In this document: positions 1 through 10,871 of the stretch, one piece after another
How the letters are laid out: the number at the start of each line of letters is the position of its first letter
How positions within the stretch are numbered: position 1 is the stretch's first letter
Source of the DNA: Bufo bufo
Taxonomy: Eukaryota > Chordata > Amphibia > Anura > Bufonidae
Reading direction: 5' to 3'
Assembly (NCBI RefSeq): GCF_905171765.1
Contig: NC_053393.1
Span: 193,405,921 to 193,469,920, forward strand
DNA length: 64,000 bases
Notes under the pieces: generated by a model
Database searches by the model: none
What the model was told of the DNA's origin: nothing
The model's input: the letters and a program-made list of their open reading frames with translations, nothing else
Position numbers and translations under genes: made by a program

Positions 1-130
1 CTGTCAAGTAGTGCTGACAGCGGGGGACTTTCTTATTCCGGTCAGAAAATTTCTTAGTAGCCGGTTCCATGTCTCCGCTTCAGTGAGGTGGTGCTTGATG
101 TTGCATTGTTGAGGGGCGTTGCGAACGCAC

Positions 131-1627
131 TCAGCTGTTTCCGAGGTGGTCATTCACTGCTCTTTGAGGTGGAGGTGGATGGTTTCTCCATAACTGCTCA
201 CTTCTCTGGGTTAGGGCCTGGAGTAGCGGTGGTAATGTGCAGTCAGGAACCAGGATCGGTGGATCCTCTGGGGAGTGGACAATCATGGACTGTCCTCCTT
301 GTTTGCGTAGAATAATGTGAAATGGATGGCCCCAACGGTAAGAGGCTCCTGACTTTTTTACAGATTCCAGCAGTGGACGGACTAGCCTTCGCATATAAAG
401 AGTTAGGCGGGAGTCATCCGGTAGGATAGTAATTGGGGTATCTTCATAGAGAATCTCTCTTTTCTCCCAAGCTCCACGAAGAATATCTTCCTTCAACTTA
501 TAGAAGTGTACCCGGCAGATTACATTGCAGGGTCTTTCTGAGTCGTGGTTTCTTGGACCCCCTGTTCTGTGTACTCTGTCTAATTCAATCTCAGTTCTCG
601 GCGGCCTTTCTAACACCTTTTTGAAGATGGTTACTACTGTATCGTATAGTTGGTTGCTAATGATTGTTTCTGGAATATTGCGGATTTTGAGGTTATTGCG
701 GCGCCCCCTGTTCTCCACGTCTTCGAGGTGGAGGGAAAAGTCCTTCAGGTCAGTAGTATGAGTGGCTAAGGTGGTAGATAAAGAGGACACTGTAGATGCT
801 GAGGCAGAGCATTGTTGTTCAAGTGAGGTTACTCTGTCGTTCAGAGACTGTACGGTCTCGTGTACTGCTTGTAGGAATTGGGCCTGCTTGGTCTCTATGC
901 AAGCCACTTGGGCTTACAGGTCTTATCTTTTGGGCAGAGCCCTCACCATCTCCCACAACTTCGCTAGTGTACGATGCAGGTACGCTGGGGGGGGGGGGAG
1001 AGCCCCTATATGTGCCCTCAGGTGTCTGTGAGGGTGTTGTAAATATGGCTGATGTGCCTTGACTGAGCGATGACATCTCTGCCACTGCCAGGAAGGAGGC
1101 CGGTACCTGTGCTGCTGGCCTCGCTTCTCTCTGCTGGTCATCTTTGTTGTCGGACGCCCAATATGTTGGAGCAGTCCCACTGTCCCCTTGATTGCCCTGG
1201 TGGTTCTCTCTGTGCAGTGGGGTAGATGCAGGAGGTGGAGGTAAGCGCATCTCCTCCTGGTCCTGAGCGGGCTCGTGTCGCGCACTTGATGGAGTGAACG
1301 ACACGGCTGAGGAGCATAGCGCTGCTGCTGGGGCCACCATTGTTGCCGCCTCTGTGTGCATCGGCTATGGTGGTCCGGAGTGCAGGTACCTGCCGATGGA
1401 GTGTTCAGGCGGGGCCACGGACTGACTCATGGGCCTCCTCCCCTTTGACATTGCCCATTAGTGGTGGTAGAGGCACTTTCCCCTATGGTTCTCCTGCTGC
1501 TGGTCATGGAGCTCTGAGTGCGTGCCTCTTCACTCCACCATGCCAAAGCCACGCCCCCTTCCTCCTTTTTAATGCTATGCCAGGCCTTTCCTGCAGCGGT
1601 TTTCAGTTGCTGTTTGTTTGTGGGCAT
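131..1627 (-). pseudogene. L1/Tx1-type LINE ORF1 remnant (RNA-binding protein)
   Basis: Three minus-strand reading frames join in order (1627-1427, 1361-819, 907-131). The central part has a coiled-coil-like region followed by RRNNLKIRNIPE, the hallmark start of the L1 ORF1p RRM (Transposase_22 family). After it come an HRTGG-type segment and a C-terminal domain ending in WRNHPP. ORF1p normally coats L1 RNA as a trimeric nucleic-acid chaperone. At least two frame changes break it, so it is non-functional. The N-terminal third is Ser/Pro/Thr-rich. A G-run near 985 lies close to one frame break. Bases 1-130 lie past the ORF1 stop and probably belong to the same LINE. Family is well supported; exact clade is inferred. 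Confidence 0.75.
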
Positions 1628-1639
1628 TTCTGTCTATAG

Positions 1640-2853
1640 TTTAGTCTTTAACAAATGAAATGCATGCTCTATTGGGTTCAGATCAGGTGAATATTCCACT
1701 TCTTTGCTTTAATAAAGTCCTGGGTTGCTTTGGTTTATGTTTTGGGTCATTGTCTATCTGTATTATGAAATGCCGACCAATCAGTTTGGCTGCATTTGGC
1801 TGGATTTGAGCACACAGTATGTCTCTGAAAACCCCAAAATTCATCCGGCTACTTCTGTCCTGTGTCGCATCATCAAAAAAAACACTAGGGACCCAGTGCC
1901 ACTGTCAGCAATGCCTGCCTAAGCCATCACACTGCCTCTGCCGTGTTTTACAGATGATGTGGTATGCTTTGGATCATGAGCTGTACCATGCCTTAGTCAT
2001 ACTTTTTTCTTTTCATCATTCTAGTAGAGGTTGATCTTGATTTGATCTGTCCAAAGAATGTTCTTCCAGAATTGTGCTGTTTTTTTACGATGTGTTTTAG
2101 CAAAGTCCTATCTAGCCTTCTTATACTTGAGGCTTATGAGTGGCTTGCACTGTACAGTGAATCCTCTGTATTTACTTTCATGCAGTCTTCTCTTTATGGT
2201 AGATTTGGATATTGATACGCCTGTATCCAAGAGAGTGTTGTTCACTTGGTTGGCTGTTGTGAAGGGGTTTCTCTTCGCCATGGTAATTATTGTGCGATCA
2301 TCCACCACTGTTGTCTTCCGTGGGCGTCCAGGTCTTTTTGCATTGTTGATGTCACCAGTGCTTTCTTTCTCAGGATGTACCAAATGTAGATTTTGCCACT
2401 TCTAATAGTGTAGCAATTTCTCGGATGGGTTTTTTCTGTTTTCCAGATGAAAGATAGCTTGTTTCACCTGCATGGAGAGCTCCTTTGACCGCATATTTAC
2501 TTCTCAGCAAAATCTTCAAAATGCAAGTGCCACACCTGAAATCAACTCCAGGCCTTTTATGTGCTTAATTGAGAATGAAATAATGAAGGAATTGCCCCCA
2601 CCTGCCCATAAAACAGCCTTTCAGTCAACTGTCTGATTACTTTTGGTCCCTCTAAAAAAAGGTTGCCACATGTAAAGGAGCTGAAACTCCTAAATCCTTC
2701 ATCTAATTTTAATGTGGATACCCTCAAATGAAAGCTAAAAGTCTGGACTTTTTGTTCATGTCCATTATATAACTATAACTTGAATATGTTTTAGTAAACA
2801 GGTAAAAAAATAAAATAAAATTGTGTCAGTGTCCAAATATATATGGACCTAAC
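1640..2853 (-). mobile_element. Tc1-like DNA transposon remnant
   Basis: The minus frame 2383-2108 contains KRPGRPRKTT and then a helix-turn-helix segment (STIKRRLHES), typical of the second DNA-binding domain of Tc1 transposases. The right end reads CAGTGTCCAAATATATATGG, a usual Tc1-type terminus. The left side, starting in GATCAGGTGAATATTCC (the PDLNPIE region on the minus strand), is cut off at about 1640 beside the L1. Several frameshifts; dead copy. Confidence 0.65.
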
Positions 2854-3374
2854 TGAAACACTCCATCTGATGCTTGGCATTGTGCTTGGTGATGTAAGGC
2901 TTGCATGCAGCTGCTCGACCATGGAAACCCATGCCATGAAGCTCCTGGCACATAGATTTTGTGCTGATGTTAATGCCAGAGAAGGTTTGGAACTCTGCAA
3001 TTATTGAGTGTGGCGATTTTTATGCACTGAGCCTCAGCCCTCCCTGATCCCGCTCTGTAACTTTACATGATCTGTCACTTCGTTCCTGAGTTTCTGGGGT
3101 TATTCTTTACAATAATACCACTTACAGTTGATCATGGAATATCTGGGAGGGAAGAAAATTTACAAGCTGAGTTATTGTAATGATTACATCCTACTGTATT
3201 ACAGAACCATGCTCAAATTCAGTGAGCTTTTTAGAATGACCCATGGCATGGCTGACAGCTTGATTTTATATATCTATATATATTTATATAATTTTATATA
3301 TCAATTGGACTGAATGAAACACCAGAATTCAATGATTAAGAGGTGTGTCCCGACACTTTTGTCCCTATAGTGTA
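2854..3374. mobile_element. Truncated DNA transposon end (Zaphod/Tip100-like hAT, tentative)
   Basis: The stretch contains GCTTGGTGATGTAAGGCTTG, a degraded antisense coding stretch and the terminus ACACTTTTGTCCCTATAGTG. From memory this matches a very common fish/frog non-autonomous DNA transposon whose end reads CTTTTGGCAATATAGTG. It has no visible left end. Superfamily assignment is a recollection, not a search result. Confidence 0.4.
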
Positions 3375-3376
3375 TA

Positions 3377-4894
3377 CACTCTTCAACATTAAAATTGCAA
3401 CTAACTCCAATATGTGGTATGTGGAATAGGCATAAATGCTAGATTGAAAGCAAAGTTTTTCAACCAAATGAAACCTTAAAATCGGATCAAGTCGTGTGGG
3501 ATGATTGTGCGATGCCTCGTATTTGTTGACATGCCAGTTATCACCACTTGTCGCAAACTGAGAGAGGCAGAATCCTTGAACTGACCTTGGTTTATCACTC
3601 TGGCAGATCACTACACAGCTAGGCTGAGATGTCCGCACTTTATAACAGTGCTTGCTCTGGTGGAAGAACAGTGACAAACTGGAATGACAGCAAAAGATGC
3701 ACAGGGCTGAATCTTTTCACAGATGGATTGTCTGATTAGAAGAATGGCACATAGTTATCCATTCTGTACTGCAAGTGAAATTGGATGTCACATCCCAAGC
3801 CTAGGGTGGAAAACAGTATCCACATACACCATCAGAATATGTTTGTATGACATTGGGATACAAGCTAGATGTGCAGCTCCAGGCGTTTCATTGACCACAT
3901 GTTACCTCTCTCAAATGCTATCATGATGCACAACAAGATAGCAGTCCACAAGTGTCGTGGATGCAATGATAGCCAGAGATTGGTCTGGAGACCATGTGGA
4001 TAACGCCATGAAGAGACCTTCACAAAAGGAATGTCACACTGGTTCTACTTCTGAGATGGTGTGGGGGGGGGCATAATGTATGGTAGCCGGTAGTGTTGAG
4101 CAAAGCACGCTTCAGATCATAGATCCGAAGTCGCTTCGTTCAAAAGTTCATTTGAATGTTGTACGGAGACCCGTTTCTGTAATACATTTAAATGTATGGG
4201 ATTCGCGGAGGTAAAATTCGTTCAGTCCAAAGTCTCACAAGACTTTGGTGAAGAACTTTGGCATTCGATTCTACCGAGGTACCAACTTTCTGCTCTCTGT
4301 GCAGCATTCAAACGAAGTTTTGAACAAAGCGACTTCGGTCAACACTAGTAGCCGGACCCCTCTAGTGTTCATTTCTAGTAAACCAACAGCTTGGCCTTAC
4401 ATTGTTTTGGTCATGGAACAGTGGAATGGCTATTTCTTTAAAGTGTCCCAGGAGCCGTTTTTCAACAGGGCAACACCAACCGGCATGTTGTTTGTGCTAC
4501 TGTGAGCAGCTTGTGTGGCCTAAGCTTGTTACCATGTCTTGCAGCGTCTCTGAACTTGTCTCCCTTCAAGCAACTCTGGGAGATCATTGATCGTCAATTT
4601 AAAAAGAGTGCTGCCAGCAGCGAATCTTGATGATTGTGTGCCCAAGTGAAATCTGTGTGGTAGAACATTCCTTAGACAACTATTAAAAACCTGATTGATA
4701 GCACGCCAAGGCGTGTAAGTGTGTGAATTTCTGGACATGGAGTTCATGTTTGTTACTGAATAAATTGAAATGCTTTGAATATTTTGTTTCCATTTTTTAT
4801 CATTTGCATATCATTAACATGTCTATCCATCCTGTGATTTCCATAATTCCACAACTTTTCCTTCTTGGTGTTACAATTTCAATGTTGAGGAGTG
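3377..4894 (+). mobile_element. Tc1/mariner element with terminal inverted repeats and TA target site
   Basis: Ends are inverted: CACTCTTCAACATT at the left and AATGTTGAGGAGTG at the right. About 22 of 25 terminal bases pair, and TA lies on both sides. Inside, the plus frame 3723-3926 carries a degraded Tc1-type HTH (IRRMAHSYPFCTASEI). The transposase is broken by stops and by the hAT MITE at 4091-4347. Confidence 0.7.
4091..4347. mobile_element. hAT-type MITE with 8-bp target duplication
   Basis: The 257-bp element begins TAGTGTTGA and ends TCAACACTA. It is flanked by the perfect 8-bp duplication GTAGCCGG (4083-4090 and 4348-4355), as expected for hAT transposition. It lies inside the older Tc1 element and encodes nothing. 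A similar terminus occurs near 16626. Confidence 0.85.
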
Positions 4895-4974
4895 TATATA
4901 TTTGCTCACTTGTTTTTTTCAAAGCAGTTTTGTGTTTGCAATTAATTTTAATTCTTTTTCATATCATTAATTAG

Positions 4975-5119
4975 GCTTATTCATCACAACTGCCAGCAAT
5001 ATTTCTGCCAAGTATCCCTTAGATGTCACACCTGCAGGCTGGACATTCTCCATATGGTCCGTAATATATATCTGGAATGGACTCTGGATTGTCTATGTGG
5101 TGTCTACTCTGTTCAGAAG
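4975..5119 (+). CDS. TspO/MBR-like membrane protein, first recognised coding exon
   Basis: A 145-bp exon between acceptor ..CATTAATTAG and donor AG|GTAATA. It opens and closes with two bases of split codons. It reads ITTASNISAKYPLDVTPA followed by GWTFSIW and a hydrophobic helix (VIYIWNGLWIVYVV). The proline-aromatic-tryptophan pattern PAGW-FSIW is typical of TspO/MBR or tryptophan-rich sensory proteins, membrane proteins that bind porphyrins or sterols in known members. The function of this vertebrate relative is unknown to me. The split codon AG|C joins the next exon as Ser, which supports the exon pairing. Upstream coding sequence, including the start codon, was not recognised in 1-4974 and may lie before the window. 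Confidence 0.85.
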
Positions 5120-5589
5120 GTAATAATAAAAAAACACACTGATCTTCTCTGCTAAGATTAGTATAGGATTATACTGCAGGAGAAACCACAAGAGATCTTT
5201 GATTCATGATGTCTGCTATTTAAATGACATACTTACCCACACATATAATCCGAATATACTGTAACACACTTCTTGAAATAGTTATTCTGTTTATAATTTC
5301 CTTTTTATGAAAGGGATCAGCTTTCACCCAAACATCAAGGCACATATGTTGATAATGTGTGCCACCCTTGCTGTTCCTTTGCACGCTCTTTTCTTTGAGA
5401 TTATTTCAAGTCAGTAAATATTTTAAAAATATGAAAATCTATGCTATTTAATTTATGTCATCCTATGTCAAGTCTCCAGCTGGCGAGTTGCAACTGGAGC
5501 CATAGGGATGCTAGAATAATCGTTACTTAGATTTTTCTGGATCGCCTTGGCAATGTTTTCTCATTTAGTGTCCAAGTATCTTACACTCA
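5120..5589. other. Intron, no recognised feature
   Basis: AT-rich intronic sequence after the donor site. No long open frame, terminal repeat or tandem repeat is apparent. Confidence 0.5.
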
Positions 5590-7330
5590 CACTAGTTTAA
5601 AGCCAGATTGGTCTGAGCTTGGATCCAAGGATCCCAAATCTGTAGAGAACGGTCAGGGGTTCCCCAGCAGCATAGGTCAGTTTATACAGTGATGGGTCAG
5701 TATTAATCAATTGTACCCATTGGGATATTGTGGGACATTTAGATGGTTTCCAATTCAGAAGAATGATCTTTCTAGAGTAGAACATTAACCAGCCTATTTT
5801 GGGTCTTACTGACTAAGCATTTTTCTTCCTTTTTACAACGTTGCCTTCCAAGAGCTATAACATTTTTATTTTTCCATCTATGCAGCTGTATAGGGCTTGT
5901 TTTTTGCGGGTTTTTAATGATTCAATTTTGGGGTACACATCACTTTCTGATTAACTTTTTTTCAACTCCATCTAGGAAGGAGATGGAAAAAAACAGCAAT
6001 ACTGCTAATGACTTTTTACGTTATAAATTTTGCGGTGTTCATTTTTCAGCATACAAATCATAATATCTGTATTCTCTGGGTCAGTATGATTACAGCGATA
6101 CCAAATACATATAGGTCTTTTTTTTATGTTTTACTACTTTTGTGCAATAAACTCCATTTTTTAAAAAGAAGAAAATCTCTTTGCATCACCGCATCCCAAG
6201 ACCCATAACTTTTTTTATTTCTCTCTCTATGTACTTGAGTGAGGGCTTGATTTTTGCGGGACGACTTGTACTTCTCATTGGTATAATTTTGGGGTAAATA
6301 GCACTTTTTGATCGTTTGTTATTAAGTTTTTTCTGTGGCGACTAAGAACAAATTAGCATTTCTTGCTTTTGTTAGTTTTTTTATGGCGTTCACTATAGGG
6401 GATGAGTGACATGATATTTGTGTGGGTCATTACAGACATGGCGATACCAAACATGTGGGGGAGATTTTATTTTTGCATTTTTTTCATTGAATAGCATATT
6501 TTCAATGGGAAAAAAAAGAAAATTTTATTTGAATTTTTTTATTTAATACATCTTTTTTACTTTTTTTAACCACTTAATTAGTCCCACAAGAGGACTATAA
6601 CAAGCAATCTTTTTTTATCTTAAATGCAATGCACTATTCCTATAGTACATTGCATTTTAATGTCAGTGCTATACTGACATTGACCTGCAGGCTGCGTCAA
6701 AGAGGCACAGCCTGCTGGAAAAAACTCAAGGCAGGCTTGGGGCCTACACCAGGTCCCAGCCTGCCTTTACACACATTGGCACCCCGCGATTGCATTTGTG
6801 GGATGTCAATGGGAGACAGAGGGAGTCCACTTCCTCTGTCACCACTTACATGCGGCGTACGACATTACCCGGGGCATGTAAGGGGTTAAACAGCCCAGAT
6901 CAGCACTCCTGCTGGTCCAGGCTGTTAAAGCAGGAGTGTGGCTCTCATGTTTTTTAGGGATGAATTAGGAGACCAGTCCCAACAAAATAACTGTAGTAGA
7001 GCAAACTCCAGGAAGCCCCAGTCTAGAGTTTATAAACTTGTGAATGTCTAACCAGAATTGATGTAGAACAGGAAAAGCCCATTATCATGTGTATAAAAGA
7101 GCCCCTGGAAGCATTACATGTGGTGCAAAAGGGCTGCGGGAGCCTAAGCATTTGGTAAAGTTTAGAGGGTGTCAAATATACTCTATAAAGCCATTTAACC
7201 TGTATCAGTTGATACCTGGTACAGATGATCACCAACTCAACCTCCTTAAGATGCTGATCCTCTAGTTCTAGGATGTCCTTTCCCCATTTGTCAAAAGATC
7301 TCTTCAAAAGGGATTCCAGTTCTATCAAAA
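5590..7330 (-). pseudogene. L1-type ORF2 C-terminal remnant, split by an insertion
   Basis: On the minus strand 7330-7023 reads YLTPSKLYQMLRLPQPFC..C....GSFIH, the cysteine-rich C-terminal part of L1 ORF2. The minus strand 5790-5597 reads SRKIILLNWKPSKCPTI, the stretch that normally follows it. The ~1.2 kb between them is a separate T-rich repeat, so this is one LINE fragment split by a later insertion. It is short and broken. Confidence 0.65.
5821..7000. repeat. T-rich DNA-transposon-like repeat inside the L1 remnant
   Basis: Contains sub-repeats around GGGCTTG-TTTTTTGCGGG (about 5905 and 6245) and ends in a GC-richer segment closing with CATGTAAGGGGTTAAAC near 6888. The same architecture recurs at 60259-62345. 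It has no coding capacity. Limits are approximate and the family is not recognised. Confidence 0.45.
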
Positions 7331-7579
7331 TTGTTATGTAGAAGAAGGAGATTGATATGCTGCCAATAATCGTGCATTGTTCATTCTGGTGAGATATGCA
7401 AATTAGCTAATAAATGAGTAAATAAAGGAGATAAATGAATTGTCAATAGACAATTATAACAGCCAATTATCAAGAATTCCAATGAATAGTTGCTCCCCAT
7501 AATTGGTCTGAAAATAGTTTAGTCTTATTGGTCTCTTTCTCATACTCCAAAATAACAACAGATCTCCTTTCTGTTTCAG

Positions 7580-7693
7580 CAATAAAATTGGCCGCATTTA
7601 CCTCCAACCAGCAATTCATCCACCTGAATTTTTTGCCTTGTGGATACTGAACAATCTCATTAATGTTGGATGGCTCTTCCTGTGGGACAAGGA
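7580..7693 (+). CDS. TspO/MBR-like membrane protein, coding exon
   Basis: A 114-bp exon with acceptor TTTCTGTTTCAG and donor GGA|GTAAGT. It reads NKIGRIYLQPAIHPPEFFAL and then WILNNLINVGWLFLWDK, a hydrophobic, Trp-rich transmembrane segment preceded by a proline-containing loop. Its phases match both neighbours (AG|C before, GA|G after). The preceding intron is ~2.5 kb and holds the L1 remnant and T-rich repeat. Confidence 0.85.
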
Positions 7694-8051
7694 GTAAGTA
7701 TTTTATTCATTTTATATCATTAACTACTTGTTCTCACCTTTTTTTTTTAAGAGAATCATATTGTTGGGCACCCTTGTGCTTACCTTTTATTGCTGCAGGT
7801 ACTGAAATGGTAGTCTGAGACCTGTCCTCAGCTTTGTCTAATAGAAGTGGTCCTAATTATGGCACCTACCCACATAAACTCAACATGCTTGTATCATGCA
7901 TAGGGGTTGTTAATATGAGAGAACCCCGTTTTAACTCTAAAATGCAGGTCACAGCTAAACTGCATGATATGAAGAACCACATGAATTCTAAAGCTAACTG
8001 AAGTCGCACTTTAAAGGGTATTTTAATATTGATGGCATATTATCAGGATAG

Positions 8052-8486
8052 TAACTGCTTCAGACAACAGCACTCTAAATGTGTGCAGATTTAAAGGATT
8101 TATTCGTAAGGCAACCTCACAAAAAAGTTACGTTTTGGTCTAACATGACCTTTATCAAACACAAGTTGCTGGAAAGATAGACATGAAGACAAGTATGGTT
8201 GAGAAGTGGCGGGCTGGAGAGTGGTGTATACAGCCCTTTGTATATGCCGAGCCTGCCACTTCTCAACCATACTTGTCTTCATGTCTATCTTTACGGCAAC
8301 GTGTGTTTGATAAAGGTCATTTTAGACTGAAACGTCACTTTATTGTGAGGTTGCCTTACGAATAAATCCTTTTTACTCTGCACACATTTAAAGTGCTGTT
8401 GTCTAGTTCAGCTACTTTATTGAGGCTGGGAAGCCACAACAACATGCACCTGAACATTAGCAGACAAGAGTGCCATTATTATTTAT
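8052..8486. mobile_element. Fold-back element made of two inverted Penelope-type termini
   Basis: The insert is flanked by a 13-bp near-perfect duplication, ATTATCAGGATAG (8039-8051) and ATTATCAAGATAG (8487-8499). Two ~150-bp arms (about 8067-8217 and 8250-8403) are inverted copies, about 90% alike by eye. Each arm carries TTTGATAAAGGTC and then GACC-AAAACG or GACTGAAACG. This has the layout of a degraded hammerhead ribozyme of the kind found in PLE termini. The long target duplication and inverted copies also suit PLE insertion. Confidence 0.55.
8300..8340 (+). ncRNA. Degenerate hammerhead-like motif in PLE arm
   Basis: Reads TTTGATAA, stem AGGTC-ATTTTA-GACT, then GAAACGTCAC. Compared with the core CUGAUGA-stem II-GAAA-stem III-UH, the first core block is mutated and the second kept. 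A partner copy lies on the minus strand of the left arm near 8125-8160. Probably inactive. Confidence 0.35.
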
Positions 8487-8871
8487 ATTATCAAGATAGG
8501 TCATCAATTTGAGATCGGCAGGTGTCTAAGCATGGCACCCCCGCCCATTTTAGCTGTTTGAGGAAGCCACTGCACTCACTAGAGCTCTGGTGAGCACCAT
8601 GGCCTAGTCACAGCTTACCAAGTACAGTACCATCAATTGGATAGCAGTTGTGCTTGGTATCGCAGTTCAGTCCCATTCACTTGAATGGGACTGAGCTGTG
8701 TCCAAGCCATGTGGCCAATGAAACATGAGGAAAAGGTCTAAGCACTGAATGGCAGGAGTGACAGGAGTTGGAACCCCACCAACCTGATATTGATGACCTA
8801 TCCTGACCAATTGGCCATCAATATCAAAATTTCAAGATAACCTCTTTAAGGTCTCACACATACCACAAAAT

Positions 8872-9370
8872 GCTCAAGCCGGATTTTTGACTGTAATAAA
8901 GAAAGTTGAAAAGAAGCCCTGACTGACTGGCTGGCTGCCTTCATCTTTTACACCTTAGAGGCGATCCAGGCTGGGGGGGTTCTTGGTTTACTGGTGTATT
9001 ATTCTTATCCGGTTAAACCACCCCCCTTGTGAAGTGAATACTTGCTCAGAATTTTTGTATACAGTTTATACATTTATCTTTTAACTTTTTATCTTTTGCC
9101 ATAATTTATACTGTTCCATATTGTTTTATAATGCTTATGCTGCTTTTTATGGTACTCTAAAGTGACATCTCACCGTTTGCTCCCCACACCTTCGGGCACT
9201 TATCCCCTAGACACAAGCGAGCAAGTGCAGGTGTTCTCACAGACTGGGGTATAATACCACGAACCCCACTTTTAGAACCTTAAAACCTTATAGTGCACTG
9301 GCGCTCTCTTTGGGTTATTGGAGTAAGTTGTATTGAGTGTTACCCCACCACTTTCCAACCCTCCTGTCTC
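8872..9370 (+). mobile_element. Penelope-like element terminal (pLTR) fragment
   Basis: It can be followed by eye against 45687-46350 in the same order: AGCCGGATTTTT, AATAAAG, GCGATCCAGGCTGGGGGGG, GTAAACC/GTTAAACC-ACCCCCC, TGGCGCTC and the C-rich end. Similarity starts within a few bases of the hammerhead cleavage position of the intact copies. It is diverged and non-coding. Confidence 0.65.
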
Positions 9371-10871
9371 CTCTACATATGTCTTGTGGCAGGCTCACAA
9401 AGCATATATGAGAGGGTCTTTAATTAAGCTGGGTCACAAAGTGAAAAAACGAAGAGAAAAATAAATCACCCAAATACTTGAACGCATAGCCCATCTGGAA
9501 AACATTATTAAAAGCTTTCCAACAACCCAATGATCCAATGAGCTAAGAATAGAGAGAGACAAACTAAGAGAAACACTACTCCACAACTACAGAAAATCTC
9601 TTTTTAGGCTCAAATCTAGACACTACACTCAAGGCAACAAGGCTGGTAAATTACTTGCAAGGCAACTCAAAACCCAACAGTCAAAATCCAAAATATCACA
9701 TTTAACACACCCTACCACTAAAGCCAAGCTAATAGACCCAAGAGACATTGCGGAACAATTTTGCCTATATTACAAAGGACTCTATAATCTCAAAGATAGC
9801 ACTCCCCTACCAGACAATCACTCAACCCAGGTTGCAAATTTTCTAGCAAAGGCCTCACTCCCTGTCCTCACCCCCACCAAACTACAGTCTCTAAACGCAC
9901 CAATTACTGAATTGGAAATCAAAATACTGATCTCCTTGCTCCCTATGGGAAAATCTCTAGGCCCGGATGGGTTATCTAATGATTATTATCGCCATTTCCA
10001 AACAATACTCATCCCACACTTACGAGAAATTTTAAACCGAGCAATGGACGGAAACCCCTTTACAAACGATATGTTGGCAGTGCTAATAGTAACCCTTCCT
10101 AAAAGTGGCAAACCCCTAGACACACCACAAAACTTTAGACCCATTTCCCTATTCAACTCAGACATAAAAATCTTTGCCAAACTTGTCGCAAGCAGACTGT
10201 CCCCTATACTCCCCTCCCTCGTCAGGACAGACCAGACTGGATTTGTGGCAGGGAGAGAGGCATCCGATAATACCAGAAGAATTGTAGATCTTTTCAATTA
10301 TGCTGAAGATCACGGTCTCCCCGTGCTTGCAGTTACCCTGGACACAGAGAAGGTGTTTGACTGTCTTCACTGGTCGTTCGCTTTCTCTGCCCTTCGGGAA
10401 TTGGATTTGCAGGACAGATTTTGCATGCTATTGAAAATCTCTACTCATCCCCCTCGGCCAGAGTCTGGGTCAATGGGGTGGTATCAGATCCATTCCAAAT
10501 TACGAATGGATCGAGACAAGGATGTCCCCTATCGCCTGTCCAATTCATCCTCGCCTTAGAGCCACTAGCACAACACATCAGAAACTCACCAAACCTTAAA
10601 GGAATTCAAATAGGACAGCACACCCACACGATCACACTATATGCGGATAATATCATTCTGACTCTAACAGATCCCCTTAACTCTTTGGGACATGCCCTAA
10701 CTATAATATCACATTTTGGATCCCTCTCCTATTATAAAATAAACAGTTCTAAATCCCAAGCCCTCCCCATTAATATCCTGCAAGAAGAGGTGGTACATCT
10801 AGAGTCCCTATACGAATTAGACTGGCAAACTACTGAATTGCCCTATTTGGGAGTCAAACTTACATCACCAT

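Larger units (their letters stand above)
8015..8845. mobile_element. TTAA-flanked MITE, interrupted by a Penelope-type insertion
   Basis: TTAA lies on both sides (8011-8014 and 8846-8849). The ends read AGGGTATTTTAATATTGATG and CATCAATATC...CCTCT. The interior (ACCAAGTACAG, CCCATTCACTTGAATGGGAC, GATGACCTATCCTGA) matches the MITE in the host 3'UTR at 57488-57862, so both are one family. TTAA targets suggest a piggyBac-like mobiliser. No coding capacity. Confidence 0.65.

Noticed and set aside
8183..8365. Small proteins encoded on both strands with the same sequence MKTSMVEKW
   Set aside because: Explained by the inverted repeat of the fold-back element; not genes.
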